NCBI GenBank assembly: GCA_027533425.1
Contig: JAPZUD010000001.1
Location: forward strand, 682,001 to 746,000
Direction: 5' to 3'
Origin: Beijerinckiaceae bacterium
GTDB taxonomy: Bacteria > Pseudomonadota > Alphaproteobacteria > Rhizobiales > Beijerinckiaceae
Length of the DNA: 64,000 bases
Position 1 is the first letter of the stretch, and every line of letters begins with the position of its first letter. Under the pieces are notes generated by a model. The model saw nothing but the letters and a program-made list of their open reading frames with translations, did no database searches and was not told the origin of the DNA. A program made the translations under genes and the position numbers. Positions 11,967-21,397 of this stretch are shown here, piece after piece.

Positions 11967-12821
11967 ATGGGACAGCCTCTGGTCCTGCGTAGCGTGGCCG
12001 CCCTGCGGGCCTGGCGGCAGCAATGCCGCCGCGCCGGCGAGACCATGGGCCTCGTGCCGACGATGGGCGCGCTGCATGTCGGCCATCTGAGCCTCGTCAA
12101 CCGCATCCGGCAGGAAGCGGACAGGGCCGTTGTGTCGATTTTCGTCAACCCGACGCAATTCGCACCAAACGAGGATTTCTCGAAATATCCGAGAACCTTC
12201 GATCGCGATCTTCAACAATTATCTGAAATAGGCGCCGATGCCGTCTTCGCGCCGACCGTGCCGGAAATGTATCCGGATGGTTTCGCCACCACGGTCACGG
12301 TGGCCGGGCCGGCCAAGGTCGGGCTGGAAGATGCCTTCCGCCCGACGCATTTCGGCGGGGTGGCGACGGTGGTGAGCAAACTGCTGCTGCAGGCCCTGCC
12401 GGAATGCGCGATTTTCGGCGAGAAGGATTACCAGCAGCTCGCGGTCATCCGGCATATGGTCCGCGATCTCGATATCCCGGTCGAGATCCTTGCCGGCCTG
12501 ACGGTGCGCGAAGCGGACGGCCTCGCCATGTCCTCGCGCAATGTCTATCTCTCGCCCGAGGAACGGGCGCTGGCGCCGAGGGTGCATGAGATCCTGCAGG
12601 GATGCGCGGAAAAGCTCCGCAAGGGCGCGGCGATCCTCTCGGCCGAGACCTGGGGCCGGACCGAACTGGCCATTGCCGGGTTCGAGGTGGATTACATCGC
12701 CATCCGCGATGCCGCGAGCCTTGCTCCGGTAGACGAAGCCCGGCCCGGACAGGCGCTGCGGATCCTCGTCGCGGCGAAACTCGGCCGGACGCGGCTTATC
12801 GACAATATCGCCGCAAACTGA
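11967..12821 (+). CDS. panC: Pantothenate synthetase
   Basis: A 284-residue cytoplasmic ligase that joins pantoate and beta-alanine with ATP in coenzyme A biosynthesis. It shows the nucleotidyltransferase signature MGALHVGHLSLV (HxGH), the substrate loop FVNPTQFAPNEDFSKYPR, the GEKDYQQLAVIRHMV segment, and MSSRNVYLSPEER, the KMSKS-like ATP loop. The start at 11967 has an excellent ribosome site (GGAGACAGGA); longer in-frame starts run back into thiC and lack one. No panB or panD is adjacent. Its position downstream of riboswitch-controlled thiC suggests co-transcription, although the 71-bp gap contains a 6-bp hairpin (11918-11936) that could reduce read-through. Ends 7 bp before the convergent PPK2 gene. 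Confidence 0.96.
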   Translation: MGQPLVLRSVAALRAWRQQCRRAGETMGLVPTMGALHVGHLSLVNRIRQEADRAVVSIFVNPTQFAPNEDFSKYPRTFDRDLQQLSEIGADAVFAPTVPEMYPDGFATTVTVAGPAKVGLEDAFRPTHFGGVATVVSKLLLQALPECAIFGEKDYQQLAVIRHMVRDLDIPVEILAGLTVREADGLAMSSRNVYLSPEERALAPRVHEILQGCAEKLRKGAAILSAETWGRTELAIAGFEVDYIAIRDAASLAPVDEARPGQALRILVAAKLGRTRLIDNIAAN

Positions 12822-12828
12822 CGCGGGA

Positions 12829-13731
12829 TCAGCTTTCGAGCAGGGCTTTCCTGGCCTCGGCGAGCTTCTTCGTCGCCTCGGCGGAGAGCGTCGGGAAGGC
12901 GAGGTCGAGGCTTTCCATCTCGGCAATGATGGCCTGCATCACGGCCAGCCGCATGAACCATTTCCGGTCGGCCGGAATGACATACCATGGCGCGTGCGGA
13001 GCGGCAGTCGCGCGGATCGCGGCATCATAAGCCGCCATGTAGGCGTCCCAATGCCCGCGCTCGGCCACGTCGCGGGCGTTGAACTTCCAGTTTTTCGCCG
13101 GGTCGTCGATCCGTTCGAGCTGGCGCTCCTTCTGCTCGTCCTTGGAGACATGCAGGAAGAACTTCATGATCCGCGTGCCGGACCGGGCCAGATGGCGCTC
13201 GTGATCGGCGATGGCCTCGAGCCGTTCTTCCCAGAATTTCTCCGAACCCGCCTTCTTCCCGAAGCCGTTTTCCGGCAGACGCTGCGCGCCGAGGAATTCC
13301 GGATGCACGCGGACGACCAGAACCTCCTCGTAATAGGAGCGGTTATGGATGCCGATCCGGCCGCGCTCGGGCAGGGCCTTGGCCGTGCGCCAGAGGAAAT
13401 CATGGTCGAGTTCCTCGGGCGAGGGCGCCTTGAAGGAATGCACCTGGCAGCCCTGCGGGTTCACGCCGCTCATCACATGCTCGATTGTCGAATCCTTGCC
13501 GGCCGCATCCATCGCCTGGAGGATCATCAGCACCGACCATTGATCGGCGGCATAGAGCAGTTCCTGCAGCTTCTTGAGCTTGACCTTGCCTTCCTCCAGC
13601 AGCGCCTTGCTTTCCTCCTTGTCGATCGCGTGCCCGCCGAGGCTGTCGCAGGCATGGTCGGCAAGCGAGAATTTCCGGCCATTCGTCACCCGGAACGGCG
13701 CAACGAACTTCGCGGCATTGTCGATCGGCAT
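12829..13731 (-). CDS. Polyphosphate kinase 2 family protein
   Basis: A 300-residue PPK2-type P-loop kinase that uses polyphosphate to phosphorylate nucleotides. Walker A is in MDAAGKDSTIEHVMSG, and the paired lid/Walker B segment is IGIHNRSYYEEVLVVRVHP; the FNARDVAERGHWDAYMAAY segment is also family-typical. The PPK2 class (NDP versus NMP kinase) cannot be set from this alone; the length and single domain fit class I or III. I chose the start at 13731 because GGGGAGG lies 5 nt upstream and the residues MPIDNAAKF begin the family N-terminus; an upstream Met would add 17 unconserved residues. It is convergent with panC and divergent from the HAD phosphatase. Acts in the cytoplasm in polyphosphate and nucleotide balance. 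Confidence 0.92.
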   Translation of the reverse strand: MPIDNAAKFVAPFRVTNGRKFSLADHACDSLGGHAIDKEESKALLEEGKVKLKKLQELLYAADQWSVLMILQAMDAAGKDSTIEHVMSGVNPQGCQVHSFKAPSPEELDHDFLWRTAKALPERGRIGIHNRSYYEEVLVVRVHPEFLGAQRLPENGFGKKAGSEKFWEERLEAIADHERHLARSGTRIMKFFLHVSKDEQKERQLERIDDPAKNWKFNARDVAERGHWDAYMAAYDAAIRATAAPHAPWYVIPADRKWFMRLAVMQAIIAEMESLDLAFPTLSAEATKKLAEARKALLES

Positions 13732-13841
13732 CGGAACCTCCCCGGTTTTCCGCAGTTCACGGGCCTTCGCGGCAAAAGGCAAGCCCGGAACGCATGGTCT
13801 TTTGACTTTGAAACCCGAGGGGAGTCGACTAAGGCACCCGC

Positions 13842-14513
13842 ATGGAACATGCGATCATCTACGATTGTGACGGCACGCTGATCGACAGCGAGCATATTGC
13901 CGGCTCGGTCTGCGCCGAGGCGCTCAGCTCGATCGGCTATCCGATCACGATGGAAGCCTTCAACAGCCGTTTCAACGGCATCCCGGTTGCCGCAACCTGG
14001 GCCATGCTCCGCGCCGAGATCGGCCGCCCGCTGCCGGAGGGGTTCAACGAGGCGATCAATGCCGAGATCTATCGCCGCATGGCGCTCGAATTGAAGCCGA
14101 TCGAGGGCGTGGCCGAGGCCATCGCCACAATCGGCGGCAACCGCGCGGTCGCCTCCTCGACCAGCCTTGAGCCACTCTGGCGCAATCTCCGCAAGACCGG
14201 CCTCGCGGATCTTTTCGAGCCGCATATCTATTCGGCCACGCAAGTGGCGCGCGGCAAGCCGGCCCCGGATGTCTTCCTCTATGCCGCGAGCCAGATCGGC
14301 GTCGATCCGCACCAGGCCGTCGTGATCGAGGATTCTGTCGCCGGGGTGATGGCCGCCCGGCGGGCCGGGATGCGGGTGATCGGCTTTTCCGGCGCCAGCA
14401 ACGGCATCGTCGACCTGCAGGACAGGCTCGCGCAGGCCGGCGCCGTGGCTGTCATTCGCCACATGTCGGGCCTGCCGGAAGCGGTGGAGGCTGTTCTGCG
14501 CATGCCGCGCTGA
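13842..14513 (+). CDS. HAD-superfamily (subfamily IA) phosphatase
   Basis: A 223-residue haloacid dehalogenase-like hydrolase of the phosphoglycolate phosphatase/beta-phosphoglucomutase group. Motif I is YDCDGTLIDSE with the nucleophilic Asp, motif II is VASSTS, motif III Lys is in ARGKPAPDVFLYAA, and motif IV is VVIEDSVAGVMAARRAGM. A helical cap (residues about 15-85) lies between motifs I and II, as in subfamily IA. The substrate cannot be named; candidates are small phosphorylated sugars or glycolate phosphate. It stands alone between the divergent PPK2 gene and coaD, 81 bp upstream of coaD in the same direction. Confidence 0.88.
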   Translation: MEHAIIYDCDGTLIDSEHIAGSVCAEALSSIGYPITMEAFNSRFNGIPVAATWAMLRAEIGRPLPEGFNEAINAEIYRRMALELKPIEGVAEAIATIGGNRAVASSTSLEPLWRNLRKTGLADLFEPHIYSATQVARGKPAPDVFLYAASQIGVDPHQAVVIEDSVAGVMAARRAGMRVIGFSGASNGIVDLQDRLAQAGAVAVIRHMSGLPEAVEAVLRMPR

Positions 14514-14594
14514 GGCCTCTGCCGCCGCGCGGTTTGGCTTGAGTTTCCCCGGATTTCCCGATAGCTGGCTTCATCGCCCCGCGGATCGCTGCCC

Positions 14595-15089
14595 ATGCCC
14601 CATATCGCCTTCTATGCCGGCTCCTTCGACCCGCCCACCAACGGGCATCTCGATGTCATCCGCCGCAGCTGTGCGATCGCGGACGAGCTGGTCATCGCCA
14701 TCGGCACGCATCCCGGCAAGGCGCCGATCTTCACGGCAGACGAGCGCATCGCGATGCTCGAGGCCGTGGCCGGACCGCTCGCCATGGGCAAGCCGCTGAC
14801 CATCACCACCTTCAACGACCTCACGGTCGATGCCGCCCGCCGCCACGGTGCCACCATGCTGATCCGCGGCCTGCGGGATGGCACCGATCTCGATTACGAG
14901 ATGCAGCTCGCCGGCATGAACGGGCAGATGGCACCGGATATCCAGACCGTTTTCTTGCCGGCCTCGCCGAATGTCCGCCCGATTACCGCCACGCTTGTCC
15001 GCCAGATCGCGGGGATGGGCGGCGATGTCAGCAGTTTTGTCCCCGAACAGGTCCGCATCGCGCTGGCGGCCAAGTTCAGCCGGCCCTGA
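14595..15089 (+). CDS. coaD: Phosphopantetheine adenylyltransferase
   Basis: A 164-residue nucleotidyltransferase of the penultimate coenzyme A step, transferring AMP from ATP to 4'-phosphopantetheine. The N-terminus carries the classical [16 protein letters not shown] with the TxGH ATP motif; [22 protein letters not shown] and the C-terminal [21 protein letters not shown] segment (in place of ISSTxVR) match the family. Length is normal (about 160). With panC at 11967 the window holds two steps of coenzyme A synthesis, separated by two unrelated genes. The same direction and short gap (36 bp) to the following cyclophilin suggest a shared transcript. Confidence 0.96.
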   Translation: MPHIAFYAGSFDPPTNGHLDVIRRSCAIADELVIAIGTHPGKAPIFTADERIAMLEAVAGPLAMGKPLTITTFNDLTVDAARRHGATMLIRGLRDGTDLDYEMQLAGMNGQMAPDIQTVFLPASPNVRPITATLVRQIAGMGGDVSSFVPEQVRIALAAKFSRP

Positions 15090-15125
15090 TCCGGCGCCCA
15101 TTCCCAGAAGCCCCGAGGAGATCCC

Positions 15126-15674
15126 ATGCTTCGCCGTACGCTGCTCGCCGGTCTTGCCGGCCTTGTCCCGGGCCTCGCTTTGGCGCAGGCCGGGCTCGAT
15201 CCCAACAACACGCTCGCCATCGACCTGAAGGATGGCCGCGTGCTGATCCAGCTCCGGCCCGATCTCGCGCCCAAGCATGTCGAGCGCATCAAGACCCTCG
15301 CCAAGCGCGGCTTCTATGACGGCATTGTTTTCCATCGCGTCATCGAGGGCTTCATGGCCCAGACCGGCGATCCGCGCGGCAACGGCACCGGCGGTTCCGA
15401 CCTGCCGGACCTGCCGGCGGAATTCTCGCGCGAGCCCTTCGTGCGCGGCACGCTGGGCATGGCGCGCTCGCAGAACCCCAATTCGGCCAATTCGCAGTTC
15501 TTCATCTGCTTTGCCGATGCCCAGTTCCTGAACAACCAGTACACCGTCTTCGGCAAGGTCGTTCAGGGCATGGAATTCGTCGACCGCATCAAGCGCGGCG
15601 ATCGCAACAACAACGGCGCCGTGACCAACCCGGACAAGATGGTCCGCGTGCGCCTCCTCGCCGATATCAAGTAA
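15126..15674 (+). CDS. Cyclophilin-type peptidyl-prolyl isomerase, exported
   Basis: A 182-residue prolyl cis-trans isomerase with an N-terminal signal sequence (MLRRTLLAGLAGLVPGLALA, cleavage around residue 20), so it is expected to help folding in the periplasm. The catalytic cyclophilin core covers about 28-180: GIVFHRVIEGFMAQTGDP (with the active-site Arg in FHRV), [18 protein letters not shown] and NNQYTVFGKVVQGM. The second cyclophilin gene follows 102 bp downstream and is about 70 % similar by eye, differing mainly by lacking the signal peptide; this is a tandem duplication with split location, periplasm versus cytoplasm. The start has AGGAGATCCC just upstream (GAGGAG). Confidence 0.94.
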   Translation: MLRRTLLAGLAGLVPGLALAQAGLDPNNTLAIDLKDGRVLIQLRPDLAPKHVERIKTLAKRGFYDGIVFHRVIEGFMAQTGDPRGNGTGGSDLPDLPAEFSREPFVRGTLGMARSQNPNSANSQFFICFADAQFLNNQYTVFGKVVQGMEFVDRIKRGDRNNNGAVTNPDKMVRVRLLADIK

Positions 15675-15776
15675 CGAAAAACCCTGGTTTCGGCCCCGCC
15701 GGAACCGAGGAGCGAATGCGACGCCGAGCAGGGCTGCCCCTGCAGCCCGTTGCGAGGGACAACAAAGGAAAAGACC

Positions 15777-16244
15777 ATGGCTACCGCAGAGAACACCCTG
15801 ATCCTCGACACCACCAAGGGTGTCGTCACCATCGAGCTCCGCCCGGATCTCGCCCCGAAGCATGTCGAGCGGATCAAGCTGCTGGTCCGCGAGGGCTTCT
15901 ATGATGGCGTGACCTTCCACCGCGTGATCGATGGCTTCATGGCCCAGGGCGGCTGCCCGCATGGCACCGGCACCGGGGGCTCGGACCATCCCGACCTGCC
16001 GGCCGAGTTCAATGACGAGCCGCATATCCGCGGCGTCTGCTCGATGGCCCGTGCGCGGAGCCCGAATTCGGCGAATTCGCAGTTCTTCATCTGCTTCGAC
16101 GATGCCACCTTCCTCGATGGCCAGTACACGGTCTGGGGCAAGGTCACCTCGGGCATGGAAGCGGTGGACCAGTTCGCCCGTGGCGAACCCGTCCGCAACC
16201 CGGACCGGATCAACAAGGCGACCATCGCCGCCGATCAGGCCTGA
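15777..16244 (+). CDS. Cyclophilin-type peptidyl-prolyl isomerase, cytoplasmic
   Basis: A 155-residue cyclophilin without a signal peptide. The core is complete: [52 protein letters not shown] and [16 protein letters not shown]. The N-terminal [30 protein letters not shown] parallels the upstream paralogue. I chose the ATG at 15777 because AAAGGA lies 7 nt upstream; a longer in-frame start would add nine residues without family match. It is followed after 14 bp by queA, so coaD, both cyclophilins, queA and tgt could form one transcription unit. Role: general folding helper in the cytoplasm. Confidence 0.94.
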   Translation: MATAENTLILDTTKGVVTIELRPDLAPKHVERIKLLVREGFYDGVTFHRVIDGFMAQGGCPHGTGTGGSDHPDLPAEFNDEPHIRGVCSMARARSPNSANSQFFICFDDATFLDGQYTVWGKVTSGMEAVDQFARGEPVRNPDRINKATIAADQA

Positions 16245-16258
16245 AACGGGCAGGGCGC

Positions 16259-17353
16259 GTGAAGCTCTCGGATTTCGATTTCGAGCTTCCGGAAGACCGG
16301 ATCGCGCTCCACCCCGTCTCCCCGCGGGATTCCGCCCGCATGCTGGTTGTCCGCCCCGGCGGACAGCCTCCTCTGGCCGACAGCCGGTTCAGCGAGCTGC
16401 CGGAGGCGCTGGATCCGGGCGACCTGCTGGTCTTCAACAATACCCGCGTGCTTCCCACGCGCCTGCTCGGCCGGCGCATCCGCGGCGAGAACAGCGTCGC
16501 CATCGAGGCCCTGCTGGTCCGCCGCCTCGACGAGGCGAGCTGGGAAGGCTTTGCCAAGCCGGGCAAAAGGCTGGCGCCGGGGGACCGGGTGGCCTTCGGC
16601 ACCGCCAACCCGGCCTGCCAGCAGGGCAGCCTGGAGGGCGAGGTTATCGCCAAGGGCGAGGAAGGCCTTGTCACCTTCCGGTTTGACTTGTCCGGCCCGG
16701 CTCTGGACGAGGCGCTCGCTGTGGTCGGTGCCATGCCGCTGCCGCCCTATATTCTCGAGGCCCGCCGCCGCCTCGGCGACACGGCCGACGCGGATGACCG
16801 GACCGATTACCAGACCATCTTCGCCGAGCGTGACGGTGCCGTCGCCGCGCCGACAGCCTCGCTGCATTTCACGCCGTCGCTGATGGCAGGCCTCGCCGCG
16901 CGCGGGATCGAGCATTGCTTCGTCACGCTCCATGTCGGGGCCGGCACGTTCCTGCCGGTCAAGACAGAGAATCTCGACCAGCACCGCATGCATGCCGAAT
17001 GGGGCGAGATCACCCCCACCGCGCGGGACCGGATCCGCGCCGCAAAAGCCGCCGGCAAGCGCGTCGTCGCCGTGGGCACCACCGCCTGCCGGCTGCTCGA
17101 AAGCGCCGGCCGTACCGGCACGATCGAGACATGGCTCGGCGAGACGGATATCTTCATCCGGCCGGGTTTCCGTTTCCGGGTGATCGACGGGCTGATTACC
17201 AATTTCCACCTGCCGAAATCGACCCTGCTGATGCTCGTCTCCGCCTTTGCCGGCTTTGATACGATGCGCGCGGCCTATGCCCATGCCATCGCCTCGGGTT
17301 ACCGCTTCTATTCCTACGGCGACGGATCGCTGCTGTTTCCGGCCCGGACGTGA
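16259..17353 (+). CDS. queA: S-adenosylmethionine:tRNA ribosyltransferase-isomerase
   Basis: A 364-residue enzyme that builds epoxyqueuosine on tRNA by transferring and isomerising the ribosyl moiety of SAM onto preQ1-modified tRNA. Hallmarks are the N-terminal [28 protein letters not shown], the [14 protein letters not shown] segment, [26 protein letters not shown] and the [25 protein letters not shown] region; the C-terminus contains [20 protein letters not shown]. It starts at a GTG (16259) preceded by GGGCAGGGC. tgt follows 81 bp downstream, the usual pairing. With queF at 59.6-60 kb three queuosine steps are in this window. Confidence 0.96.
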   Translation: MKLSDFDFELPEDRIALHPVSPRDSARMLVVRPGGQPPLADSRFSELPEALDPGDLLVFNNTRVLPTRLLGRRIRGENSVAIEALLVRRLDEASWEGFAKPGKRLAPGDRVAFGTANPACQQGSLEGEVIAKGEEGLVTFRFDLSGPALDEALAVVGAMPLPPYILEARRRLGDTADADDRTDYQTIFAERDGAVAAPTASLHFTPSLMAGLAARGIEHCFVTLHVGAGTFLPVKTENLDQHRMHAEWGEITPTARDRIRAAKAAGKRVVAVGTTACRLLESAGRTGTIETWLGETDIFIRPGFRFRVIDGLITNFHLPKSTLLMLVSAFAGFDTMRAAYAHAIASGYRFYSYGDGSLLFPART

Positions 17354-17434
17354 AGCGCCGACCGGCATCACCGGGCGCGGAGGCCTGCCCCCTCCCGGTT
17401 GGCCTTGCCGCCCGCTTGGGCTAGGAAACCGGCG

Positions 17435-18577
17435 ATGAGTACCGACACACCCGATTTCCGCTTCGAGATCCATGCCCGCGACGGCAAGGCCCGGCAGGGC
17501 ACGATCACCATGCCGCGCGGGGAGATCCGCACGCCCGCCTTCATGCCTGTGGGAACCGCTGGCACGGTGAAGGGCCTCTACATGGATCAGGTCCGGGCCA
17601 CCGGCGCGGATATCATCCTCGGCAATACCTATCACCTGATGCTCCGCCCCGGCGCCGAGCGCGTCGCACGGCTGGGCGGGCTGCATACGATGACCACCTG
17701 GCACGGGCCGATCCTCACCGATTCGGGCGGCTTCCAGGTCATGTCGCTCGCGGCCCTGCGCAAGCTGACCGAAAATGGCGTGACCTTCCAGTCACATATC
17801 GACGGCTCGAAGCACGAACTCACCCCCGAACGCTCGGTCGAGATCCAGGTCCTGCTGGATTCGAACATCATCATGCAGCTGGACGAATGCATCCGCCTGC
17901 CGGCCAGCCTTGAGGAAACGCAGCGTGCGATGGAACTTTCGCTCCGCTGGGCCGAACGCTCGCGCAAGGCCTTCCGCGCCATGGTGAAGCCGGGCGAGGG
18001 CAGGGCCCTGTTCGGCATTGTGCAGGGCGGGACCGAGCCGGACTTGCGTCGCCGCAGCGCCGAAGCCCTGGCCGCGCTGGACCTGCCGGGCTATGCCGTC
18101 GGCGGGCTCGCCGTGGGCGAACCGCAGGCCGACATGCTCCGCACGATCGAGGCAACCGAGCCCTTCCTGCCGGCGGAGAAGCCGCGCTACCTGATGGGCG
18201 TCGGCACGCCGGACGACCTGATCGAGAGCATTGCCCGCGGAATCGACATGTTCGATTGCGTCATGCCCACCCGTGCCGGCCGGCATGGCACGGCCTATAC
18301 GCGCTTCGGCAAGTTCAACCTGCGCAATGCGAAATTCGCCGAGGATACGCGCCCGCTCGATGCGGAATCGCCGTGCCCGGCCACGCGCGACTATTCCCGC
18401 GCCTATCTGCACCATCTCACCAAGGCCGACGAGATGCTGGGCCAGATGCTGCTGACCTGGAACAATATCGGCTATTACCAATGGCTCATGAATGAGGCCC
18501 GCGCCGCCATCCGCGCCGGGCGCTATGCTGATTTTCTGGAGGAAACCAAGGAAGGCTGGCGCCGCGGCGAAGGGTGA
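17435..18577 (+). CDS. tgt: tRNA-guanine transglycosylase with altered zinc site
   Basis: A 380-residue enzyme that exchanges guanine-34 for preQ1 in tRNAs with GUN anticodons. The catalytic parts are intact: [18 protein letters not shown], the general acid/base Asp in [13 protein letters not shown], and the nucleophile Asp in [14 protein letters not shown]. The zinc-binding region is unusual: the family pattern Cys-x-Cys-x2-Cys with a distal His in the HN-(L)-(R)-YY helix reads here [11 protein letters not shown] and [12 protein letters not shown], so only one of four ligands remains. The start at 17435 follows the natural N-terminus; an in-frame ATG 36 bp upstream adds unconserved residues. 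It ends 6 bp from the convergent fdsA. Function is likely retained but needs attention. Confidence 0.93.
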   Translation: MSTDTPDFRFEIHARDGKARQGTITMPRGEIRTPAFMPVGTAGTVKGLYMDQVRATGADIILGNTYHLMLRPGAERVARLGGLHTMTTWHGPILTDSGGFQVMSLAALRKLTENGVTFQSHIDGSKHELTPERSVEIQVLLDSNIIMQLDECIRLPASLEETQRAMELSLRWAERSRKAFRAMVKPGEGRALFGIVQGGTEPDLRRRSAEALAALDLPGYAVGGLAVGEPQADMLRTIEATEPFLPAEKPRYLMGVGTPDDLIESIARGIDMFDCVMPTRAGRHGTAYTRFGKFNLRNAKFAEDTRPLDAESPCPATRDYSRAYLHHLTKADEMLGQMLLTWNNIGYYQWLMNEARAAIRAGRYADFLEETKEGWRRGEG

Positions 18578-18583
18578 GGGGCC

Positions 18584-21397
18584 CTACACCGCCCGTACCC
18601 TTGCCGCCGCGAACTTGAATTCCGGGATCTTGCCATAGGGGTCGAGCGCCGGGTTGGTGAGCCGGTTGGCCGCCGCCTCCTCGAAGGCGAAAGGCACGAA
18701 AACCATACCGGGGGCAACATCGCGGTCGGCGCGCAGCCGGGCGCGGATCGTCCCGCGCCGCGTCTCGACTTCGACAAGCCCGCCTGGCTCCAGCCCCAGC
18801 CGCGCGATCTCCTCCGGATGCAGCGCGGCGAAGCCCTCCGGCTCGATCCGGTCGAGCACGGCGGAGCGTCGCGTCATCGCGCCGGTATGCCAATGCTCCA
18901 GCAGGCGCCCGGTGGTCAGGACCAGCGGAAACTCCGCATCGGGCACCTCGTCCGGCGGCACCAGCCCGGCCGGGACGAGGCGCCCCTTGCCGCCGGCGCG
19001 CGGGAAGCCGTTGCGGAAAAGGATATCCTCGCCCGGCGCATCCGGCGCGGGAGCCGGGTAGGTGGCGGTGCCGTCCCGCTCGATCCGGCTCCAGGGCAGG
19101 CCGGACAGCGAGGCCATGTGCCGGCGCATTTCCTCGTAGATCCGCCCGATCTCCGCGCCGGTCTCCACCCCGTCCGGCTGCAGCCTCTGGCCATAATCCC
19201 AGCCGAGGCCGAGCCGGTTGGCGAGCGAGACCAGCAGGTCGATATCCTGCCGCGCCTGGCCCGGCAAGGGCAGGACCGGCCGGCCGAGCTGCACCTGCCG
19301 GTTGGTGTTGGTATAGGTGCCCAGCTTCTCCGCATGGGCGGAGGCCGGCAGCACGACATCGGCATGCCAGGCCGTTTCGGTGAGGAAAATATCCTGCACA
19401 ACGAGATGATCGAGCTTGGCCAGCGCCTCGCGGGCATGATGCTGGTCCGGATCGGACATGGCCGGGTTCTCGCCCATGATGAACATGCTGCGGATCGCGC
19501 CGGCATGGATCGCATCCATCACCTCCACGACGGTCAATCCGCGTTTTGCATCGAGCGCACGGCCCCATTCATCCTCGAACCCGGCCCGGATCGAGGCATC
19601 CTCGACCGAGCGGTAATCCGGGAAGACCATGGGAATGAGCCCGGCATCGGAGGCGCCCTGCACATTGTTCTGGCCCCGCAACGGGTGAAGGCCGGTGCCC
19701 GGGCGGCCGACCTGCCCGGTGACGAGGGCCAGCGCGATCAGGCAGCGGGCATTGTCGGTGCCATGGACATGCTGGGACACGCCCATGCCCCAGAAGATGA
19801 TCGAAGCGCGCGACGTGGCATAAAGCCGGGCGACCTCGCGCACGACTTCCGGCGCAATCCCGGAAACCGGCGCCATCGCCTCCGGCGAGAACTCGGCCAC
19901 GCGGGCCTTCAGGGCCTCGAAGCCTTCAACATTCCGGGAAATGTATGATCGATCATACAAACCTTCCGAAACAATGACATGCAGCATGGAATTCAGCAGG
20001 GCCACATCCGCACCGGGCGTGAAGCGCAGCGCATGCGTCGCATGGCGCATCAGGCCGGAGCCGCGCGGATCCATGACAACGAGCGTCTTGCCGGCCTTGG
20101 CCGCCTGTTTGAAATAGGTGGCCGCAACCGGGTGGTTCTCGGTTGGCCGGGCGCCGATCACGAGGATGCATTCGGAATCGGCCACGGCGGTGAAGGGCGC
20201 CGAGACCGCCCCGGAGCCCACGCCCTCCATCAACGCCGCCACGGAGGAGGCATGGCAGAGCCGCGTGCAATGATCGACATTGTTGGTGCCGAAGCCCTGC
20301 CGGACCAGCTTCTGGAAGAGATAGGCCTCCTCGTTCGAGCATTTCGCGCTGCCGAAGCCGGCAAAGGCCTGCCCGCCATGGCGTTCCAGCACGGCGCGGA
20401 AGCCGCCGGCTGCCCGCTCGAGCGCTTCCTCCCAGCTGGCCTCGCGGAAATGCGTGAACGGATGGGCGGGATCGACCCGATCCTCGCCGCGTTTCGGCGC
20501 ATCGCTCCGCCGGACCAGCGGCACGGTCAGCCGATGGGGATGGCGGACATAATCCTGCCCGAACCGCCCCTTCACGCAGAGCCGGTTTTCGTTGGCCGGC
20601 CCGTCGCGGCCATCCACACGCACGATCCGCTCATCCTTCACCGCGACGCGGGTCAGGCAGCCGACCCCGCAATAGGGGCAGACCGTATCAACCTCGCGAT
20701 CCGGCACGACGACGCCGCGCGTCGCCGTCGAGTCCATCAGTGATTTCTCATATAGCGCGCCGGTCGGGCAGGCCTGCACGCATTCCCCGCAGCCGACGCA
20801 GGTCGAATCCCCCATCGGATCCGCAAGATCGAAGACCGGCCGCGCCGCATGGCCGCGATAGCCCATGCCGATCACATCATTGACCTGCACCTCGCGGCAG
20901 GCCCGCTCGCAGAGCCCGCAGGCGATGCAGGCGTCGAGATTGACAGCAATCGCCGCATGCGAGGCATCATGCAGGGAAAGCCCCGCTTCCTGCGGGCTGC
21001 CATGGCCCTTGCGGCGCGGCAGGCGCCCGTCAGCCGGCCCGACAGCCGCGTGCCAGCGCCAGAACGACGCCTCCGGATCCGGCGCGGCCTCGCGCGGGGG
21101 CATATCGGCGGCGAGCAGCTCGAACACCATCCGCCGGGCCGCCTCGACGCGCTCACCGCCGGTCGTCACCACCATGCCCGGCTGCGGCGCGCGGATACAG
21201 GAAGCGGCCAGCACCCGCTCGCCCTCGATGGCGCAGAGGCAGGCACGGCAATTACCGTCCGGCCGATAGCCCGGCTGGTCGAGATGGCAGAGATGCGGGA
21301 TCGCGATGCCCTCGCGCTGCGCGACCTGCCAGATCGTCTCGCCCGGGCGGGCCTCGACCATGCGGCCATCGAGCTGGAAAAGGACAGGCGCGCTCAT
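18584..21397 (-). CDS. fdsA: NAD-dependent formate dehydrogenase, molybdo/tungstopterin alpha subunit
   Basis: A 937-residue catalytic subunit that oxidises formate to CO2 at a bis-MGD metal centre. N-terminal NuoG-like part: [2Fe-2S] cysteines 37, 50, 53 and 67; two [4Fe-4S] sets at C157/160/163/167 and C200/203/206/210. Then the bis-MGD body with its own [4Fe-4S] motif (C240, C243, C247, C274). The metal ligand is Cys381 followed by His382 (RLCHASS), where selenoenzymes have Sec. The C-terminus holds the molydopterin-dinucleotide binding fold (LTTGRLLEHWHTG). The start at 21397 overlaps the stop of the fdsB gene by 4 bp (ATGA), showing translational coupling. An upstream Met would add 60 residues of no family match. 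No fdsC or fdsD is next to it; the chaperone must be elsewhere. Confidence 0.95.
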   Translation of the reverse strand: MSAPVLFQLDGRMVEARPGETIWQVAQREGIAIPHLCHLDQPGYRPDGNCRACLCAIEGERVLAASCIRAPQPGMVVTTGGERVEAARRMVFELLAADMPPREAAPDPEASFWRWHAAVGPADGRLPRRKGHGSPQEAGLSLHDASHAAIAVNLDACIACGLCERACREVQVNDVIGMGYRGHAARPVFDLADPMGDSTCVGCGECVQACPTGALYEKSLMDSTATRGVVVPDREVDTVCPYCGVGCLTRVAVKDERIVRVDGRDGPANENRLCVKGRFGQDYVRHPHRLTVPLVRRSDAPKRGEDRVDPAHPFTHFREASWEEALERAAGGFRAVLERHGGQAFAGFGSAKCSNEEAYLFQKLVRQGFGTNNVDHCTRLCHASSVAALMEGVGSGAVSAPFTAVADSECILVIGARPTENHPVAATYFKQAAKAGKTLVVMDPRGSGLMRHATHALRFTPGADVALLNSMLHVIVSEGLYDRSYISRNVEGFEALKARVAEFSPEAMAPVSGIAPEVVREVARLYATSRASIIFWGMGVSQHVHGTDNARCLIALALVTGQVGRPGTGLHPLRGQNNVQGASDAGLIPMVFPDYRSVEDASIRAGFEDEWGRALDAKRGLTVVEVMDAIHAGAIRSMFIMGENPAMSDPDQHHAREALAKLDHLVVQDIFLTETAWHADVVLPASAHAEKLGTYTNTNRQVQLGRPVLPLPGQARQDIDLLVSLANRLGLGWDYGQRLQPDGVETGAEIGRIYEEMRRHMASLSGLPWSRIERDGTATYPAPAPDAPGEDILFRNGFPRAGGKGRLVPAGLVPPDEVPDAEFPLVLTTGRLLEHWHTGAMTRRSAVLDRIEPEGFAALHPEEIARLGLEPGGLVEVETRRGTIRARLRADRDVAPGMVFVPFAFEEAAANRLTNPALDPYGKIPEFKFAAARVRAV

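Noticed and set aside
20250-20260. Selenocysteine in formate dehydrogenase
   Set aside because: The metal-site codon in RLCHASS is a Cys codon and there is no in-frame TGA or SECIS-like hairpin nearby.
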